Numbered from the stretch's first letter, positions 30,245 to 41,217 are shown. The stretch: DNA of 45,494 bases from Phellopilus nigrolimitatus (GCA_021029095.1 JAJOHG010000205.1:1-45494), one strand, 5' to 3'. A program made the numbers and translations. Notes: generated by a model from the sequence alone, not told the origin.

Positions 30245-31040
30245 CAGTCATTCACCGGTCAATGACTCAGCAAAATTGCAGATGGTAATTCAGTCGAAAC
30301 AACTTCATTTTTTTCAAATGAAAGTACACATCAATGTAGATACAGTACTATGGAATGTCCTTGAAATTTTTTGTAAAGAAATATGAGCTTCTCATAAGAG
30401 AAATGGCGAAACGACAAGACTTTGACATTTCCGGTCTTCACCACTCAATGAATCACTGATGTTCCCACGCCTTCCTGGCTAGTAATCAAATATTTGCAGA
30501 AGATACACTCAGCCAAACTGCAAATAAATTGCATGTGGAGATAGCTTTAGATAATTTCTTTTCATATATATCACAGGTGTTGTGGCTTAAGCAATTTAAA
30601 AGAATAAAAGGACTTCGAAGTAGTCTGTGTCACGGATCTTATGTCCGTGACATCTGTGACACACTGATACGATAGTGCATACAAGCTGCTACTCCCAAGT
30701 ATTCTGTCTAAATCTTCCTCTAAAACACTCCTAGCAGATTAAGAGGTTATATTCTGTGCTATCCCGGAAAAAAAGTGCTTATAAATAAGCTGAAAGGAAT
30801 TGTGGAAAGCATATCGCAAATGTCACACTGTGCTGCAATTTCCATTTTAGCACATTTTCGTGGCATTTTCGACTTTTCTCATTAAATACTAAACAACACC
30901 TCTTGAAATTTTGCATACAACATGATATGTACTACCCTATCACAGAAAATCTGAAAGAACAGGAGAAAATGGTTCAGAATTGTGGTTTATAGGTCAGTGA
31001 GTCATTGACCGATGGTGAGTCATTGACCGGTGAATCACTG
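30245..31040. mobile_element. 796-bp non-autonomous TIR element (TA-flanked)
   Basis: The left end is CAGTCATTCACCGGTCAATG; the right end, reverse-complemented, is CAGTGATTCACCGGTCAATG, matching at all but one or two of about 25 positions. TA dinucleotides lie at 30,243-44 and 31,041-42. A subterminal GAGTCATTGACC is repeated at the right end. The interior is AT-rich with no transposase. A hairpin (GTCACGGA with TCCGTGAC, 7-nt loop, about 30,630-30,652) lies near the middle. Same end type (CAGT, TA target) as the elements at 18,242 and 23,305 but a different repeat sequence. Confidence 0.8.
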
Positions 31041-31119
31041 TATGTAATACCTGAACGAAGTATTGTTCAGCCTTTCTTTCCTATTTTCACTGAAGGAAAC
31101 TTAAGATTTTTTTTTTTTC

Positions 31120-31255
31120 TTGCAGGCCCGACCGGACCCTCTGGGTCGGGTCGGAGCAGGTCAGGCCGCAGGTCAGCAAAAGTTAGAAAAGCTGACCCAG
31201 GTCGGGGTCAGGGTCAGACAAAATGTGCCCCGACCTGACCTGACCCGACCTTTGA
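31120..31255. repeat. Imperfect GGTC(A/G) pentamer tract with both orientations
   Basis: Many copies of GACCC, GACCT, GGTCG and GGTCA occur in both orientations (for example TCGGGTCGG, GGTCGGGGTCAGGGTCAG, GACCTGACCTGACCCGACC), making the tract partly self-complementary. Related units lie at about 29,850-29,890, so the two may mark ends of a larger decayed element around the 796-bp one. Confidence 0.6.
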
Positions 31256-31270
31256 GTTTGAAGTCAAGAA

Positions 31271-31990
31271 TTGGTATGTATTTATGCGAAAGGAGTTTTC
31301 TTCTAAACCTCCGCCACCAAGGGCATACTCTGTTCTGTATACATATTCATTGTGTAGCCTGGAATTCTGCAGTCCACGCGCCCCCCGCGCCCTCTTGTCT
31401 CAAGCCACCATTTTTCTCTATCCAAAAAGAAGAGAGAAAACAAAACGCAACAGGTCTTTCCGGCGCCGTAAACAACGGACGCAAGCCCGGAATCGCCCGT
31501 CCGCACTCCGTCCGCAGTAGCGGCAGCGGCGGCGAGTCTGCATTCTGGTCTCTGCTATCGCATCCCCTGCAAAACAAGGCACGACGCGCCCGTAGTGCGG
31601 CGCATACCCGCCCCAGAACACACAGGCAACACGGCGCAGACGCGGCGATGTGCGCCGCGCCGCACGACGAGCCTGCGAGGAGCGCGATGAAGCAGGGGGC
31701 GACGCAGTTGCATGCGGCAAGCACGCGTCGGAGCCCTTCTTCAAGACGCGCAACCCTGCAGGACGATGAATGTATATGTCGATGTGCGCACTGAGAAGTA
31801 GCGTCAAAAGGCAGTAGGTTAAATACGTGGGATGATAGCATTCTCGACGTATATGTAAGTGGGGAGAGGAGATGCTTGGCCATGAAGGAAGATACATGTA
31901 CATGGAGGACTGCTTAGCTCTGCTAGTGGGTTCTTTATTAAAGCTCAAAATTAAATAATCAAGAAAAAAAAAGAACCGGGAACCAGATTC
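31271..31990. repeat. Dispersed repeat R, copy 2, with left arm shared with 11.8 kb
   Basis: The left arm (31,271-31,380) is the inverted counterpart of 11,768-11,893. The right part (31,530-31,990) matches 28,200-28,700. The minus strand has an open Cys-rich frame (31,347-31,883) without recognisable domain; I treat it as repeat rather than gene. Confidence 0.65.
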
Positions 31991-32577
31991 TGGATTGGGA
32001 TATGTACTGTGGTATTGTTCCGAAATCGATCTGCCATCGAAAAAGGGCATCCTGCTCTTCAGCGAAACTTTGACTAACGGGAGAAAATACATGTTTAGCG
32101 ACGTTGCGGGCGATGCTGCGTCGAGAAAAGCAAGAGTAGTGGTTGGATGCTCACCCGAAGAGAACACTTCAGTTCAGGCCTTTTTGCGTAAATCCCCGCA
32201 CGAGGTCCAGCGATGCCGCCTCAGGGCACGTTTATAGACACTATCTGTAGTAGATGTGTCGACAATTTGTCGGTAGATAAAAAACTGCAACAAAAAGTGT
32301 TCAATACCCATCAATCATAAGATGTGACATCGATTTGAAGGGCTCCATACCTCGCCGTAATCCATTATAGACCTCATCCCCTGCCAATGTAGCATCTCAT
32401 CCGTTGGAGCGAAAGTCCGTCGAAACATTGCAGATCCGAAGATGAGGTTAGCACATTGTTCGGTATTTGACGCTTCATTATGTTCTTCCACGTGCCCATT
32501 GGCATCTAGACCCCCTCCAGGTTCTCCTTCCGCGGACGCAAGATTCTCGTTCTTTGGTTTAAAGTGCCTCTTGGTAT
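31991..32577. other. Spacer; possible extra 3' exon of the next minus-strand gene
   Basis: On the minus strand, about 32,300-32,570 is open in a frame shifted by one from the upstream gene (DTKRHFKPKNENLASAEG, CANLIFGSAMFRRTFAPTDE). It could be a further exon of the helical-bundle gene if an undetected splice skips its TAG, or decayed coding sequence. No plus-strand gene seen. Confidence 0.35.
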
Positions 32578-33781
32578 CTATTTCTGCATCAATTCCCTGA
32601 TGTAACTGTCTGAGTGATCCAGCAAATGCAAAAAGGTCTGTAAATTCACCTTGGTAGCTATTGGCTTCATTTCTATTGTCTCTGGATCTTTCGGTGGCAA
32701 GATTGTTGAATTGCGACTCTGCATCGTAAGGTCGTATAATTCTGCTTTAAGATCTGCCTTTAAGCTCTTGAATCCTGTCCGTAGGTCTGACGCGAGATCC
32801 TTGGACACCTGAAGTAAGTCGGCTCGAGTTGCCCCGAGCTGTTCCAGAAGAGTCCGTACAAGACTAGTTAAATCATCGGCGCTCCCTTGAAGCGCATTGG
32901 CGTTCCCTTGAAGCGTAGTGACGCTCCCTTGAAGCGTAGTGACGCTCCCTTGAAGCGCATTGGTGCTCCCTTGAAGCTCTTTGGTGCTCCCTTGAAGCTC
33001 TTTGGTACTTTTTTGAAGCACATCAGCGCTCTGTTGAAGCGCATCGGTGTTCTGCTGAAGCGTCTCTTTGAGAGCTTGAACGTCCAGTCTGGTCTGAATA
33101 CCAGAACCGACCTACTTGTGTTGAGTGTTGAGTAAGATTCGCTGACAAGCAGTTCCGGGAAATCCAACCCTTACGATTAACTTTTTCACAGCTTCGTCGA
33201 GCTTAGTCTCGTAAAATACGATTTTGTCATAATCGCTGCTGCTCGAGAACACACGCTTGATAGAGCGTTTATCCATTTGTGTGCGCACAAAGTGCTCGAT
33301 GTCCTCAAGGGCCCTTAAAGTAGTGTTGACGGTAAATAATAGAACAATTTGACAGATCCACAAAGGACATTACATTTCAATACGGGCGAGATCGTCTTGC
33401 AAATTTGGAGTAACAATGGCCTTTGGGTTCTTCAATGCAGTTACTATGATCTCAAGCACACTTTGGATTTTACGTGCGAGTTCTGCCTCCATGCTTCGCC
33501 CGTCGCGAATTTTCTAAGCAGTGCACAAATGAGAAGAAACCCGGGAAATCGAGATGAGAGAAGGACGCGCATACCTGGATGTTTTCGATAATAACAAGGC
33601 CAATTTTCAACAGAGATTGGATCTGATTTCCGAAAACTGGGATGGCACCAGCCACCCCATGCAAGATCCTTACGCATTCCCTCGATGTACCCAAGGCAGA
33701 ATCCGCGTCATAACGTCTGGTACTTTCTTTGAAGGTGTCATTTGCGACATTTCCTTTTTCGTGATTGCAATTGTTGACCAT
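32578..33781 (-). CDS. Four-helix-bundle plus heptad coiled-coil protein, paralogue 1
   Basis: Four exons (33781-33575, 33513-33374, 33313-33175, 33093-32578) total 1002 nt, 333 residues. Residues 35-70 (RILHGVAGAIPVFGNQIQSL) begin an amphipathic bundle that continues as AELARKIQSVLEIIVTAL and ALEDIEHFVRTQMDKRSIKR. A C-terminal coiled coil follows, with about ten tandem seven-residue units of the form LQGSxxx. The helical bundle with GVxxAIPxFG resembles the MLKL-like/HeLo-like N-terminal adaptor domains found in Agaricomycete cell-death and NLR-type proteins; this family link is inferred. There is no NACHT or kinase domain. A paralogue with the same layout lies at 37,121-38,767. Confidence 0.65.
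32875..33055 (-). repeat. 21-nt tandem repeats encoding LQGSxxx heptads
   Basis: Around nine or ten units of a 21-nt repeat with core CTTCAAGGGAGC on the minus strand. Two adjacent units encoding SVTTLQG are identical, pointing to recent unit duplication. The outer units are more diverged (LQQS, LQKS). Confidence 0.9.
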
Positions 33782-35276
33782 AGTGGAGAGATAGATGCTA
33801 AACGGGTTTCAGCAAGACGATGGGCTGTAGAGGACTCACCAATTCTAACTTATGCCACGACTTAAATATACGCTCGAGCGGAAGGCGATTACCCGTAAGC
33901 AGAAATGAAGGCGAAGGAAAGCAAGAAACAAAACAAAACCTTGATTTTGTTGATATGATTGCACTGGGATTTGGAACTATCAACAGAGGCTGTTTCCTCC
34001 TCCCTGAGGAAGTTGTTTTCCTTTTCGTTGAGGAAGTTGAAGAGTATATAGCGCCGACACCGGACGCTTTTAATCTCTTAACCCGAACCGATTCGGGGAG
34101 AATGAAAACGTGGTAAGCATGTGGCTTTAAACATACTTTCCATCATCGGACAAGCAATCGGCGAATCGGCGAAAATGTAGTTATGTTGGATCAGAGACAA
34201 CCCGATTACACTTTGAGATTCTCAGCCTGAAAATGGTAAACGCCTCTATGGCACTAGCATAACTGCTCGATAGCCTGGATAGAGACACAGCAAAGAAGAC
34301 AGCGCCGAACCTCAGAGCGCTCATAGACAACCATTATAGCAGCGAAGTGACCTAGAGCCGCAAGACAAGGATAGTTGAATGGGCTGGTTCCACTTGAGGT
34401 TCCACTTGACACGGAAACTGATGCAGTTGCGTGTAGCTATGCTTCACTGTGTAGCTCGATATGAGGGTGATCCGCTAAGATGCTTTCCTCAAGTATGAAA
34501 TCGAATGAATGAATAGATTGGGTCTATTTTGGAGCAATCATATAGTGCTTACACCGCGTGGAGTCGCCATCACGAAAGGAAAAACGAAGTCAGCCTCTGC
34601 CTGTGGAGGAGATCATTTAGAAGGTCATAATCTCGGAGCGCCAGTAAGGTTGACGACAATCGCTCATATTTTGACTTAAACAAGAGTGGCTAGCTATGAA
34701 AACGTCATCCCAGCAGCGGAGCAACAAGGCCCGTGCAAAAGTGCATTTTTAGGGGAATATCGAGTAAAACAGTGGTGTTGTCATCTGGAGTTCGAGGCTC
34801 GAATGAATATAAGCTTAAGGGCTAAGAGACTAGGCAGGTGGGAGCGCACCTGCTAGGACCGCTGCACTACCCTGATACTGCCAGTAACACCAGAGCCTAT
34901 GCCGTCATACAGGGAATCAGGCTTCTACCGGTTGACCTGTGCGAGGCGTGTGCATAATTGAAGCCTTTGCGCAATGGGATGTTTTCGCCGTCGTATGTAG
35001 AGTGAAAGGCAATACGTGTCGCCTACTTCGGCGAAAATACACTTCGACCTTTGTGTGAGCGGACTCCTAAGTTATACCTTGCGGCCGGTCGGCGATAGTA
35101 CTATTCAGTAATGCTCCATCTCGAGTGATTCTATGGGAGCATGAGCACTGAGACTCGTTGAAAGCAAGTTCAACTTGAAGTGCCAGTTGTGCTATGACTG
35201 CTTACGTCACTTGACGAAAGCTCAATGAAGTCGTTTATTGCGCTCTTTCCTCTCTTCTGGTAGCAGAGTCGAAAAT
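33782..35276. other. About 1.5 kb without an identified protein gene
   Basis: No supported coding sequence on either strand. It presumably holds the promoters of the helical-bundle gene (minus) and the HIT-finger gene (plus). A tRNA-like sequence at about 34,785-34,880 is listed separately. Otherwise nothing recognised. Confidence 0.5.
34785..34880 (-). repeat. tRNA-like / SINE-like remnant (tentative)
   Basis: On the minus strand, TAGTGCAGCGG (34,869-34,859) fits the polymerase III A box, and ATTCGAGCCTCG about 55 nt later fits a B box loosely. Between them is a strong hairpin (GCAGGT with ACCTGC). The ends do not pair as a tRNA acceptor stem, so a functional tRNA is unlikely; a tRNA-derived SINE remnant is possible. 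Confidence 0.3.
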
Positions 35277-36711
35277 ATGTCGACCAGCAATTCAACACTC
35301 GATAACAACGACAAAGCGACCTGCGGAATGTAGTCAGACATTTTATCTTCATTTTTCCTCAGCGCAATACTTATTTACAAGTTCTCTGCCGCCAGATGCC
35401 ATAGACAGGTATCGCGGTACACCTGCCCGTCATGCAACTTGGCATACTGTTCGATCGCATGCTTTCGTTCTGACGAACATGCACAGTGCTCAGAGTCCTT
35501 TTACAAGCGCGAACTCGAGTCTGAAATCAGCACGCAGCCATCTGCGAGCTCGGAAGGAAGGCGGCGCATGATGGACATGCTCAGCAAGTTTGAACACGAC
35601 GCGCTGGATCAAGACGAGTCATTCGAGGACAATGATGAGGACGAAGAAGGGGACGATCTCGCAGATAGATTGGGTGGTGTTGATTTAGGTGAGCATTTAT
35701 TTTCGTTGAGCAGTCATTTTACTGACTATTTTGAAGACTCGATATCGTCTACAGACCTCTGGAGCCTCCTCAGCCCCGCCGAGCGCGACTCCTTTCTAAA
35801 GGCTGTACGCAACCCACGGTCAGCATCCGCACAAAAGCTCCTTCAAGCTGTAGAGGTGCAGAGCGACGTCATTTTACCGTGGTGGGAAACGCATGAGGCT
35901 CTCACAAACGAAGAGTCTGTCGAGGACGCGAGCAGATCAAAAAAGTACGGAAAACGGCCAGTCGTAGCGCAGCTCCCAATGTCGCTCCTTCGCCACCCAC
36001 ATGGCCCGGACGCAGGCCCTCCGCTTCTTTATAACATATGTGCAGTCCTGTAAGCTTCTGCTCCTCCTTCAGTTTACTTATCCTAACATCCGCCAAATGC
36101 GTAGAACGGCATACGCCTACGTCACTCGACATTTTGGTGCCTCACCACTCTGCTCTCTTCGTGAAGACAGCGCATCCGCTCGTCAGCTCATGCGTGCACT
36201 TGTGCCGTCTCTCGCCGATAGGCACTCGCGCGTTCTTTTTGACAGCATGGACGCTGTCGTGACGGATTTATGGCCGCGACTCGTCGGCACGGAAAAGGCA
36301 GAACGCGTATCCTTCGTGCTGTTCTTACGGGATGCCGCACAGCTGCTTGCTCCGCGGAGGGTTGCTGTACTCGATAGCGATCGTGATCTCGATCTTGAGA
36401 CAAGCCCGCATCGTAACACACTCGCCGCACTTTCGGATCTGATCGCCTTTTTCCAAAGCCAGACAAGTGCGAAAGGGACGCCATTGACGGCGAAACTACA
36501 GTTTTACGCGGCTCACATTGCAGCGCTTCCCGCTCCACTGCTTGCCGGGTTCAGCGCGGAAGTCGCCGCACGCGCTCGACACGTTGAAGCGGAGGCTGAA
36601 GGAGATGCGGCGATTGGTACGGTTTCAGCCTCACCGCGAGAAAACTCAGAGTCAACAACGACGGACGCTGCGCAGATTGCAAAATCGAGACCCGTAATCG
36701 AAGAACTATAA
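35277..36711 (+). CDS. Zinc-finger HIT domain protein, ZNHIT2-like
   Basis: Four exons (35277-35329, 35396-35688, 35737-36049, 36105-36711) total 1266 nt, 421 residues. The zf-HIT finger is at residues 16-50: TCGICHRQVSRYTCPSCN, then YCSIACFRSDEHAQCSESFY, giving all the Cys/His ligands; the first intron splits the first CxxC pair. An acidic segment (DNDEDEEGDD) follows, then SSTDLWSLLSPAERDSFLKA, LPWWETH and GPPLLYNICAVLTAYAYVTR, the conserved body of ZNHIT2. Homologues bind the R2TP co-chaperone and help assemble U5 snRNP. The C-terminus is Ser/Thr-rich. The start at 35,277 was chosen because it splices to complete the finger. Confidence 0.85.
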
Positions 36712-37120
36712 CTGGTGTAGACTATTATAAACACCCCTGTCCACTTGTTGTACTTTTACTTGTATATTGTACTGTTCGTAAGTGTCTTACCTTAAGCAAC
36801 TCCGTGATTCCGTTGATAACCCTCTGGGAGATTTTATTTCTCGTCCATCCAGAAGCAAGCACACTTGCTCATAATCCTACGTATACTCGGCAAATCGGTT
36901 TGTTGTCTAATCATACACAGCGACACCTGCACACGAAATACAGGAAAAGGAAGAGAGACGTACATATTTCGAACGAAAACAACACGAACTACGGCATGGA
37001 TGTATAATGCACCCAGAAGAAAGCAGTCTCTTTTGAAACCCTAAAACGCTGACTCGAACTCTCGTTGCGCTACACTTGACATGTTATGCCATACGCCGTG
37101 GCTCCTTTGCTCTTCAACCT
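36712..37120. other. Convergent intergenic region, no gene seen
   Basis: About 400 bp between the 3' ends of the HIT-finger gene and the minus-strand helical-bundle gene; presumably both 3' UTRs. Confidence 0.55.
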
Positions 37121-38767
37121 TTACGAGATAGTGCGTCGGTGTGATAGGCGAGCACCTCCAAGGGAAAATCGGAAGTCTGGATTGACCGCCGCCTTTCCCT
37201 GGACGACAGTCAGCGCTGGGCCTTCTAGGCCTGAGGTAACCTTTGCCTTGAGGTTCGCCGTCGTAAACTATGGGGGCGGAGACCGATTTCATGAGAAATA
37301 ACTTTAGACTGCCAGACTCGTGGACACTCACTTGTGAAGCTTCGTACGCGGGCGGAGCATCTTCGGTCATCATGTCTGACGAAATGCCAGGATGTGGTGC
37401 TGTGAATGTGAAAGCTGTATGGTCTACTTTGTCTGCTCTGCTATTCTGCTGAAGAGCTTGCGGGCCGGGGTTGTCTTCGTGTCTGGCGGACTCCTCCGGA
37501 TCTTCCGACTTTTCTGCATTGCTCGAACTGAATGTACCGAGCTCACCGGCGCTGTGACGAGGTCTCTTTAGCCTACGTATCGCCCCAGCCCGGTGCAGTG
37601 TAGGGCTTGGGTGCTGCTGTCTGACGTGATCGGGTGTGTTGGATCGGGAACGGGAGCGCTCATGGCGTTTCCGCGAGGGCCCTGAATCTTCTCTGCTGAC
37701 GTTATTGGAATAGGAAAGGATAGTCGTAGGCGACACATCCGAGTCCCTCCCGCGTTTGCCCAATGTTGGTTGTCGGGTAATGGAAGGCAAGTGAGCATCG
37801 AGCGTGCCAGGCGGGTAATTCTCTGGGCTCCCAAATTTCGATGATCTGTGCTTCGCCTGGTCTTGGTCGCTCATGGGATCAGTCGTCGCTATTGCTGAGT
37901 ACGTGGTTGGCATTGGTATGGCAGGGAGAACGATCGAAGCCGACTCGCTGACTGCCCTTTTGATCGCCTGCACATCGGTGCTTATACCCGTGACGAGCGC
38001 AAGCATCTTCGCGTTGTCCGCCTTCAGTTCCATGTTGTCCGCTTTCAAGTCGGCATTGGCCTTCCTTATATGCATGCAAGATTTTAGCTGTGAGCAGCGA
38101 AAGCAACGTCGATCACAGGTCAGATCTGAACGCAGGGACGTTAGACAGTCTACGCACGACAAATCGCTTTTCGGCCTCCTCAATATGTTTCTTGAGCTTC
38201 TTCACGCTTGCAGGAACATAGCGCTGATCGTGGTATTTCAAGATTTTTCGAACGAGGTTTCCTCTTTTCTGTGCTCTCGCAAGCAACCGACGTGCAATGT
38301 AGATTTGTACGTCCTTCGCAACCCTGGGCCGCTGATCAGCCTCAAACTCAACTGCAATTCTCACTGGCACTGATTCGAAAGGAGGGTTTGTACAATTCTG
38401 CTCACATCTGCACTATCAAAAGATCACCTTTCAGTCCACTCGCATCGTCAACGTTGGGATCGTTCAAGTGCTCTCCGATCGTCATAATGAGGTTGCAAGC
38501 CAGGAAGGCCAGATCGCGCTCGTCCTCAAGAGCTTGCTGGATTTCCTGTAGATTGCTTTACTTGTCAATCCTCTACAAGGATGCACATGTCGGCTGTACC
38601 TCTATCTGCGCAACGATGGATGTCCCAACATCAAGCAGCGCCCCCAGCTCGGTGCCGAAGAAAGGGATCGCCTGTACAGACTTCGACAGCAGATTGAGCG
38701 TGCCTCTGACTGCAGAAATCGTGAGCCTAGTATCACTACTGCCAAATATCTTCGAATCGGGCCCCAT
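37121..38767 (-). CDS. Four-helix-bundle plus coiled-coil protein, paralogue 2
   Basis: Five exons (38767-38600, 38545-38428, 38369-38158, 38087-37332, 37267-37121) total 1401 nt, 466 residues. If the last intron is retained, the frame stays open to 37,041 instead. The start region has TLNLLSKSVQAIPFFGTELG, then EIQQALEDERDLAFLACNLI, KRGNLVRKILKYHD and a short coiled coil (KADNMELKADNAKML). This is the same order and intron pattern (first donor directly after the IPxFG helix) as paralogue 1. The C-terminal half is disordered and charged, with basic RKRHERSRSRSN and KRGRDSDVSP segments suggesting nuclear location, and PPAYEAS. The resemblance to MLKL-like/HeLo-like adaptor domains is inferred; no effector domain is attached. 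Confidence 0.6.
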
Positions 38768-39787
38768 CCTTGAGCCTTCCGTAGAGGGAGCCCCTCGATC
38801 GCGAGACTAAGATGACTCTCTAGCTTATAAATTGACCTGGGAATTGATTGTACATTGTACAGCTCAAGATCTGCTTCCCAGTGATCGAAGCGCAGTTTAT
38901 TTCTGTGTGCGCGCTTATCACAAGCCGCGCCACGTACTGACCTGAGCCGACGGACAGAACTTACGCCGAACCGGGGACCTCGAGAGGCTGCGCATCTGAC
39001 TCCCACAAGAAGCGTAGTGCTCATGGAAGAAAGGCTCGGTTGAAGATCCGACTCGCTGCTATTTGACTTGAAGGAAGTTTAGGTCCTTTTCCCGCTTCGC
39101 CCGGGCCTCGATGCAGGCACCCCTCACCGATCTAGTCTGACTTTGTACGCTTTGAATGCCATTTACGACTGAGCGACCAACCATGGGAAATCGATTATTG
39201 ACAGACGCTGCCATGGCACTTCTTCAAATCCGTTAGAGCATCATTCTCGCGACGTATATTTCTGTTCCAGCGCTGATGCGTGATCAATTCGGCTATCTTC
39301 AGTAGGCCATACTCCAGTTCTCGCAACGAAACTTGGGCTTCAAGTCCGGCTGTCCTCGAGTTTTATGGTTGCTGGTGAAATGCAATCCATTTCATCGACC
39401 ACCTTTTATGTTTTGGTTCTGAAAGTTATATCCCTCCCTCTCTTTTCTAATTTAGGAGTTTTTCCCCAGGGCTGATAGAATCGGTGACCTCAGAAGTGCG
39501 GAATTAGAGTGCTTTTCCGAAAATGTCGATTGTTGACTATGTAGAAAGCAGTAAATAAAAGTCTGACGAAACGGAATGAGAATGAAAGGACGCGGCTCCA
39601 CCGGCCTTAACTACTCTCAAATTACGTAGAAGTCCCATCGGTTTCATCTATCAGAGTATCCCTTTATCGAAGTCGCACAAGTTTAATGCCGAAGGCATCC
39701 GGAACAGCCACTGGCTTCAGCCGCGTAAGTATTAGTACTTCTCTTCGGAAAGACATGCAGGCCAGCACGTTTTGACTTCCTACCACC
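38768..39787. other. Divergent intergenic region, about 1 kb
   Basis: Divergent promoters for the helical-bundle gene (minus) and the first Smr gene (plus). No coding sequence could be supported. Short open frames near 38,800-39,050 lack codon structure or recognisable domains. Confidence 0.5.
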
Positions 39788-41217
39788 ATGTTCAGTATTG
39801 CTGCAGGCAACAGCGATGGGAGGCGATATGTCCTCCTACTCGTGCTTGTAACTGTCTCTGGTGCACTCCTAGCGTGCGCACTGTTCTGGAGATATCGGAG
39901 ACGAATCTGGCTAGCGAAAGCGTCGAGAAAAGATGATGTAGCCGACCAGGCGGCACCTTCTGTCGAACCGGTTCGGCCAACTACAAGGCATAGCCGACCT
40001 GTGTCTGCTCACAAAGATCGGCGAGATGCGAAACCATCGACTTCGCGCAAAGTTAAGATCGTAGCGTCTCGCACGAACTTTCCGGCAAATGATCATACCC
40101 AACATGACGAAAATGAACGTCTCCTCCCTCCTAGAGCTGCGACTCAACCGTATTATTCGGCGGGAAGGCCTCACCACACCCATGCTGACCGAGCAAATCA
40201 TGGCCATTCCGAATCTCGAATTTTACCTTTTCGCGGTATGTCAAGCTCGCTCGAAATTAAAGATAGCGAGATGTTGATCTATTTGATTGAATTTCACTGG
40301 AAATGCAATGAATAAATAGAAACCCACGATGAGCCCCAGTCGATAGAGCATCACCATGCTGAGTCCTCGACTCGCAACGGGAGAACGCACAGCAGCGTCG
40401 ATCATGCACCGCACTCAAGAACTTCAAAATTCAACAGTGGACATTCGTATCATGTTCATGGTGATCTACATCTTCAAAATCCGAAATATTTGTATTTTGA
40501 CTTCCACGTTCTACAGATGAGTCTTCGCATTCCACGAAGAGCGTCACTGTCGAAGAATTTCAGACACAGCTAGAGAAGAAACGTCTTGAAATCATAAAGG
40601 GCTTGTCTCTCGACGAAGATGATAGTTCTCCTACTTCTGAATTTGCATACGCTTCGAAATCTGATGAAGTCCCTGGAAAACGATATCGCGAGTTGGCACG
40701 ATCAGAAGAAAACCTGCGAAGAGCCGCCATCGAAAACTCGCGGGGCGCCTACCGATCAGGGAGGGGTGCCGTGGCCAGACAGGTATGACATTTGTCTTTT
40801 GATTTACCCGTGTTAATGTGAACTCAATGTTTTGCTTTTAAGTTGAGCGAGGAGTCCAAGGTCCATGAAGAGAGGTCGCGAGAATACAACGCCCTCGCCG
40901 CGGCGGAAATATTTGCGTTCTACAATCGTGGGGGATCCTCCTCTTCATCGGGAAAGCTCTCGCGATGCGATCTTCACGGGTTACATGTCGATGAGGCGAT
41001 GAGATACGCTCAAAACCACCTTATAACATGCAGAAACGCCGGAGTCGATAAGACAATGCTCATCGTCGGGAAGGGTTCCCATAGCCAGGCGGGAGGTGCA
41101 AGGATCAAACCTGCAATAATGCAGATGATGGCTGGGACAAGAGGTGTAATAGCCGGGGTGCACGAAAAGAACGAGGGCTGTATCGTTGTAGAGTTTACAA
41201 TGGGGCATGCCCGCTAA
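39788..41217 (+). CDS. Membrane-anchored Smr-domain protein with DUF1771
   Basis: Four exons (39788-40235, 40320-40460, 40517-40782, 40843-41217) total 1230 nt, 409 residues. The start has a strong context (CCACCATG). A single membrane helix (YVLLLVLVTVSGALLACALF) lies at residues 14-33 with basic residues after it, so the bulk probably faces the cytosol. A disordered His/Ser-rich linker follows. DUF1771 is at about residues 262-325 (RYRELARSEENLRRAAIENS), then the Smr domain: LSRCDLHGLHVDEAMRYAQN with the DLHGL motif and MLIVGKGSHSQAGGARIKPA matching the GxGxHSxGGxxxLKP motif. Smr domains bind or cleave nucleic acids; the eukaryotic Cue2/NONU-1 Smr proteins cleave mRNA at stalled ribosomes. 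Membrane anchoring is the odd feature. Confidence 0.85.

Noticed and set aside
31347..31883. Cys-rich minus-strand frame as a secreted protein
   Set aside because: It lies within repeat R, is not preserved in frame in the other copy, and has no clear signal peptide.
38208..38810. 200-codon plus-strand frame
   Set aside because: Antisense to four well-supported exons of the minus-strand helical-bundle gene.
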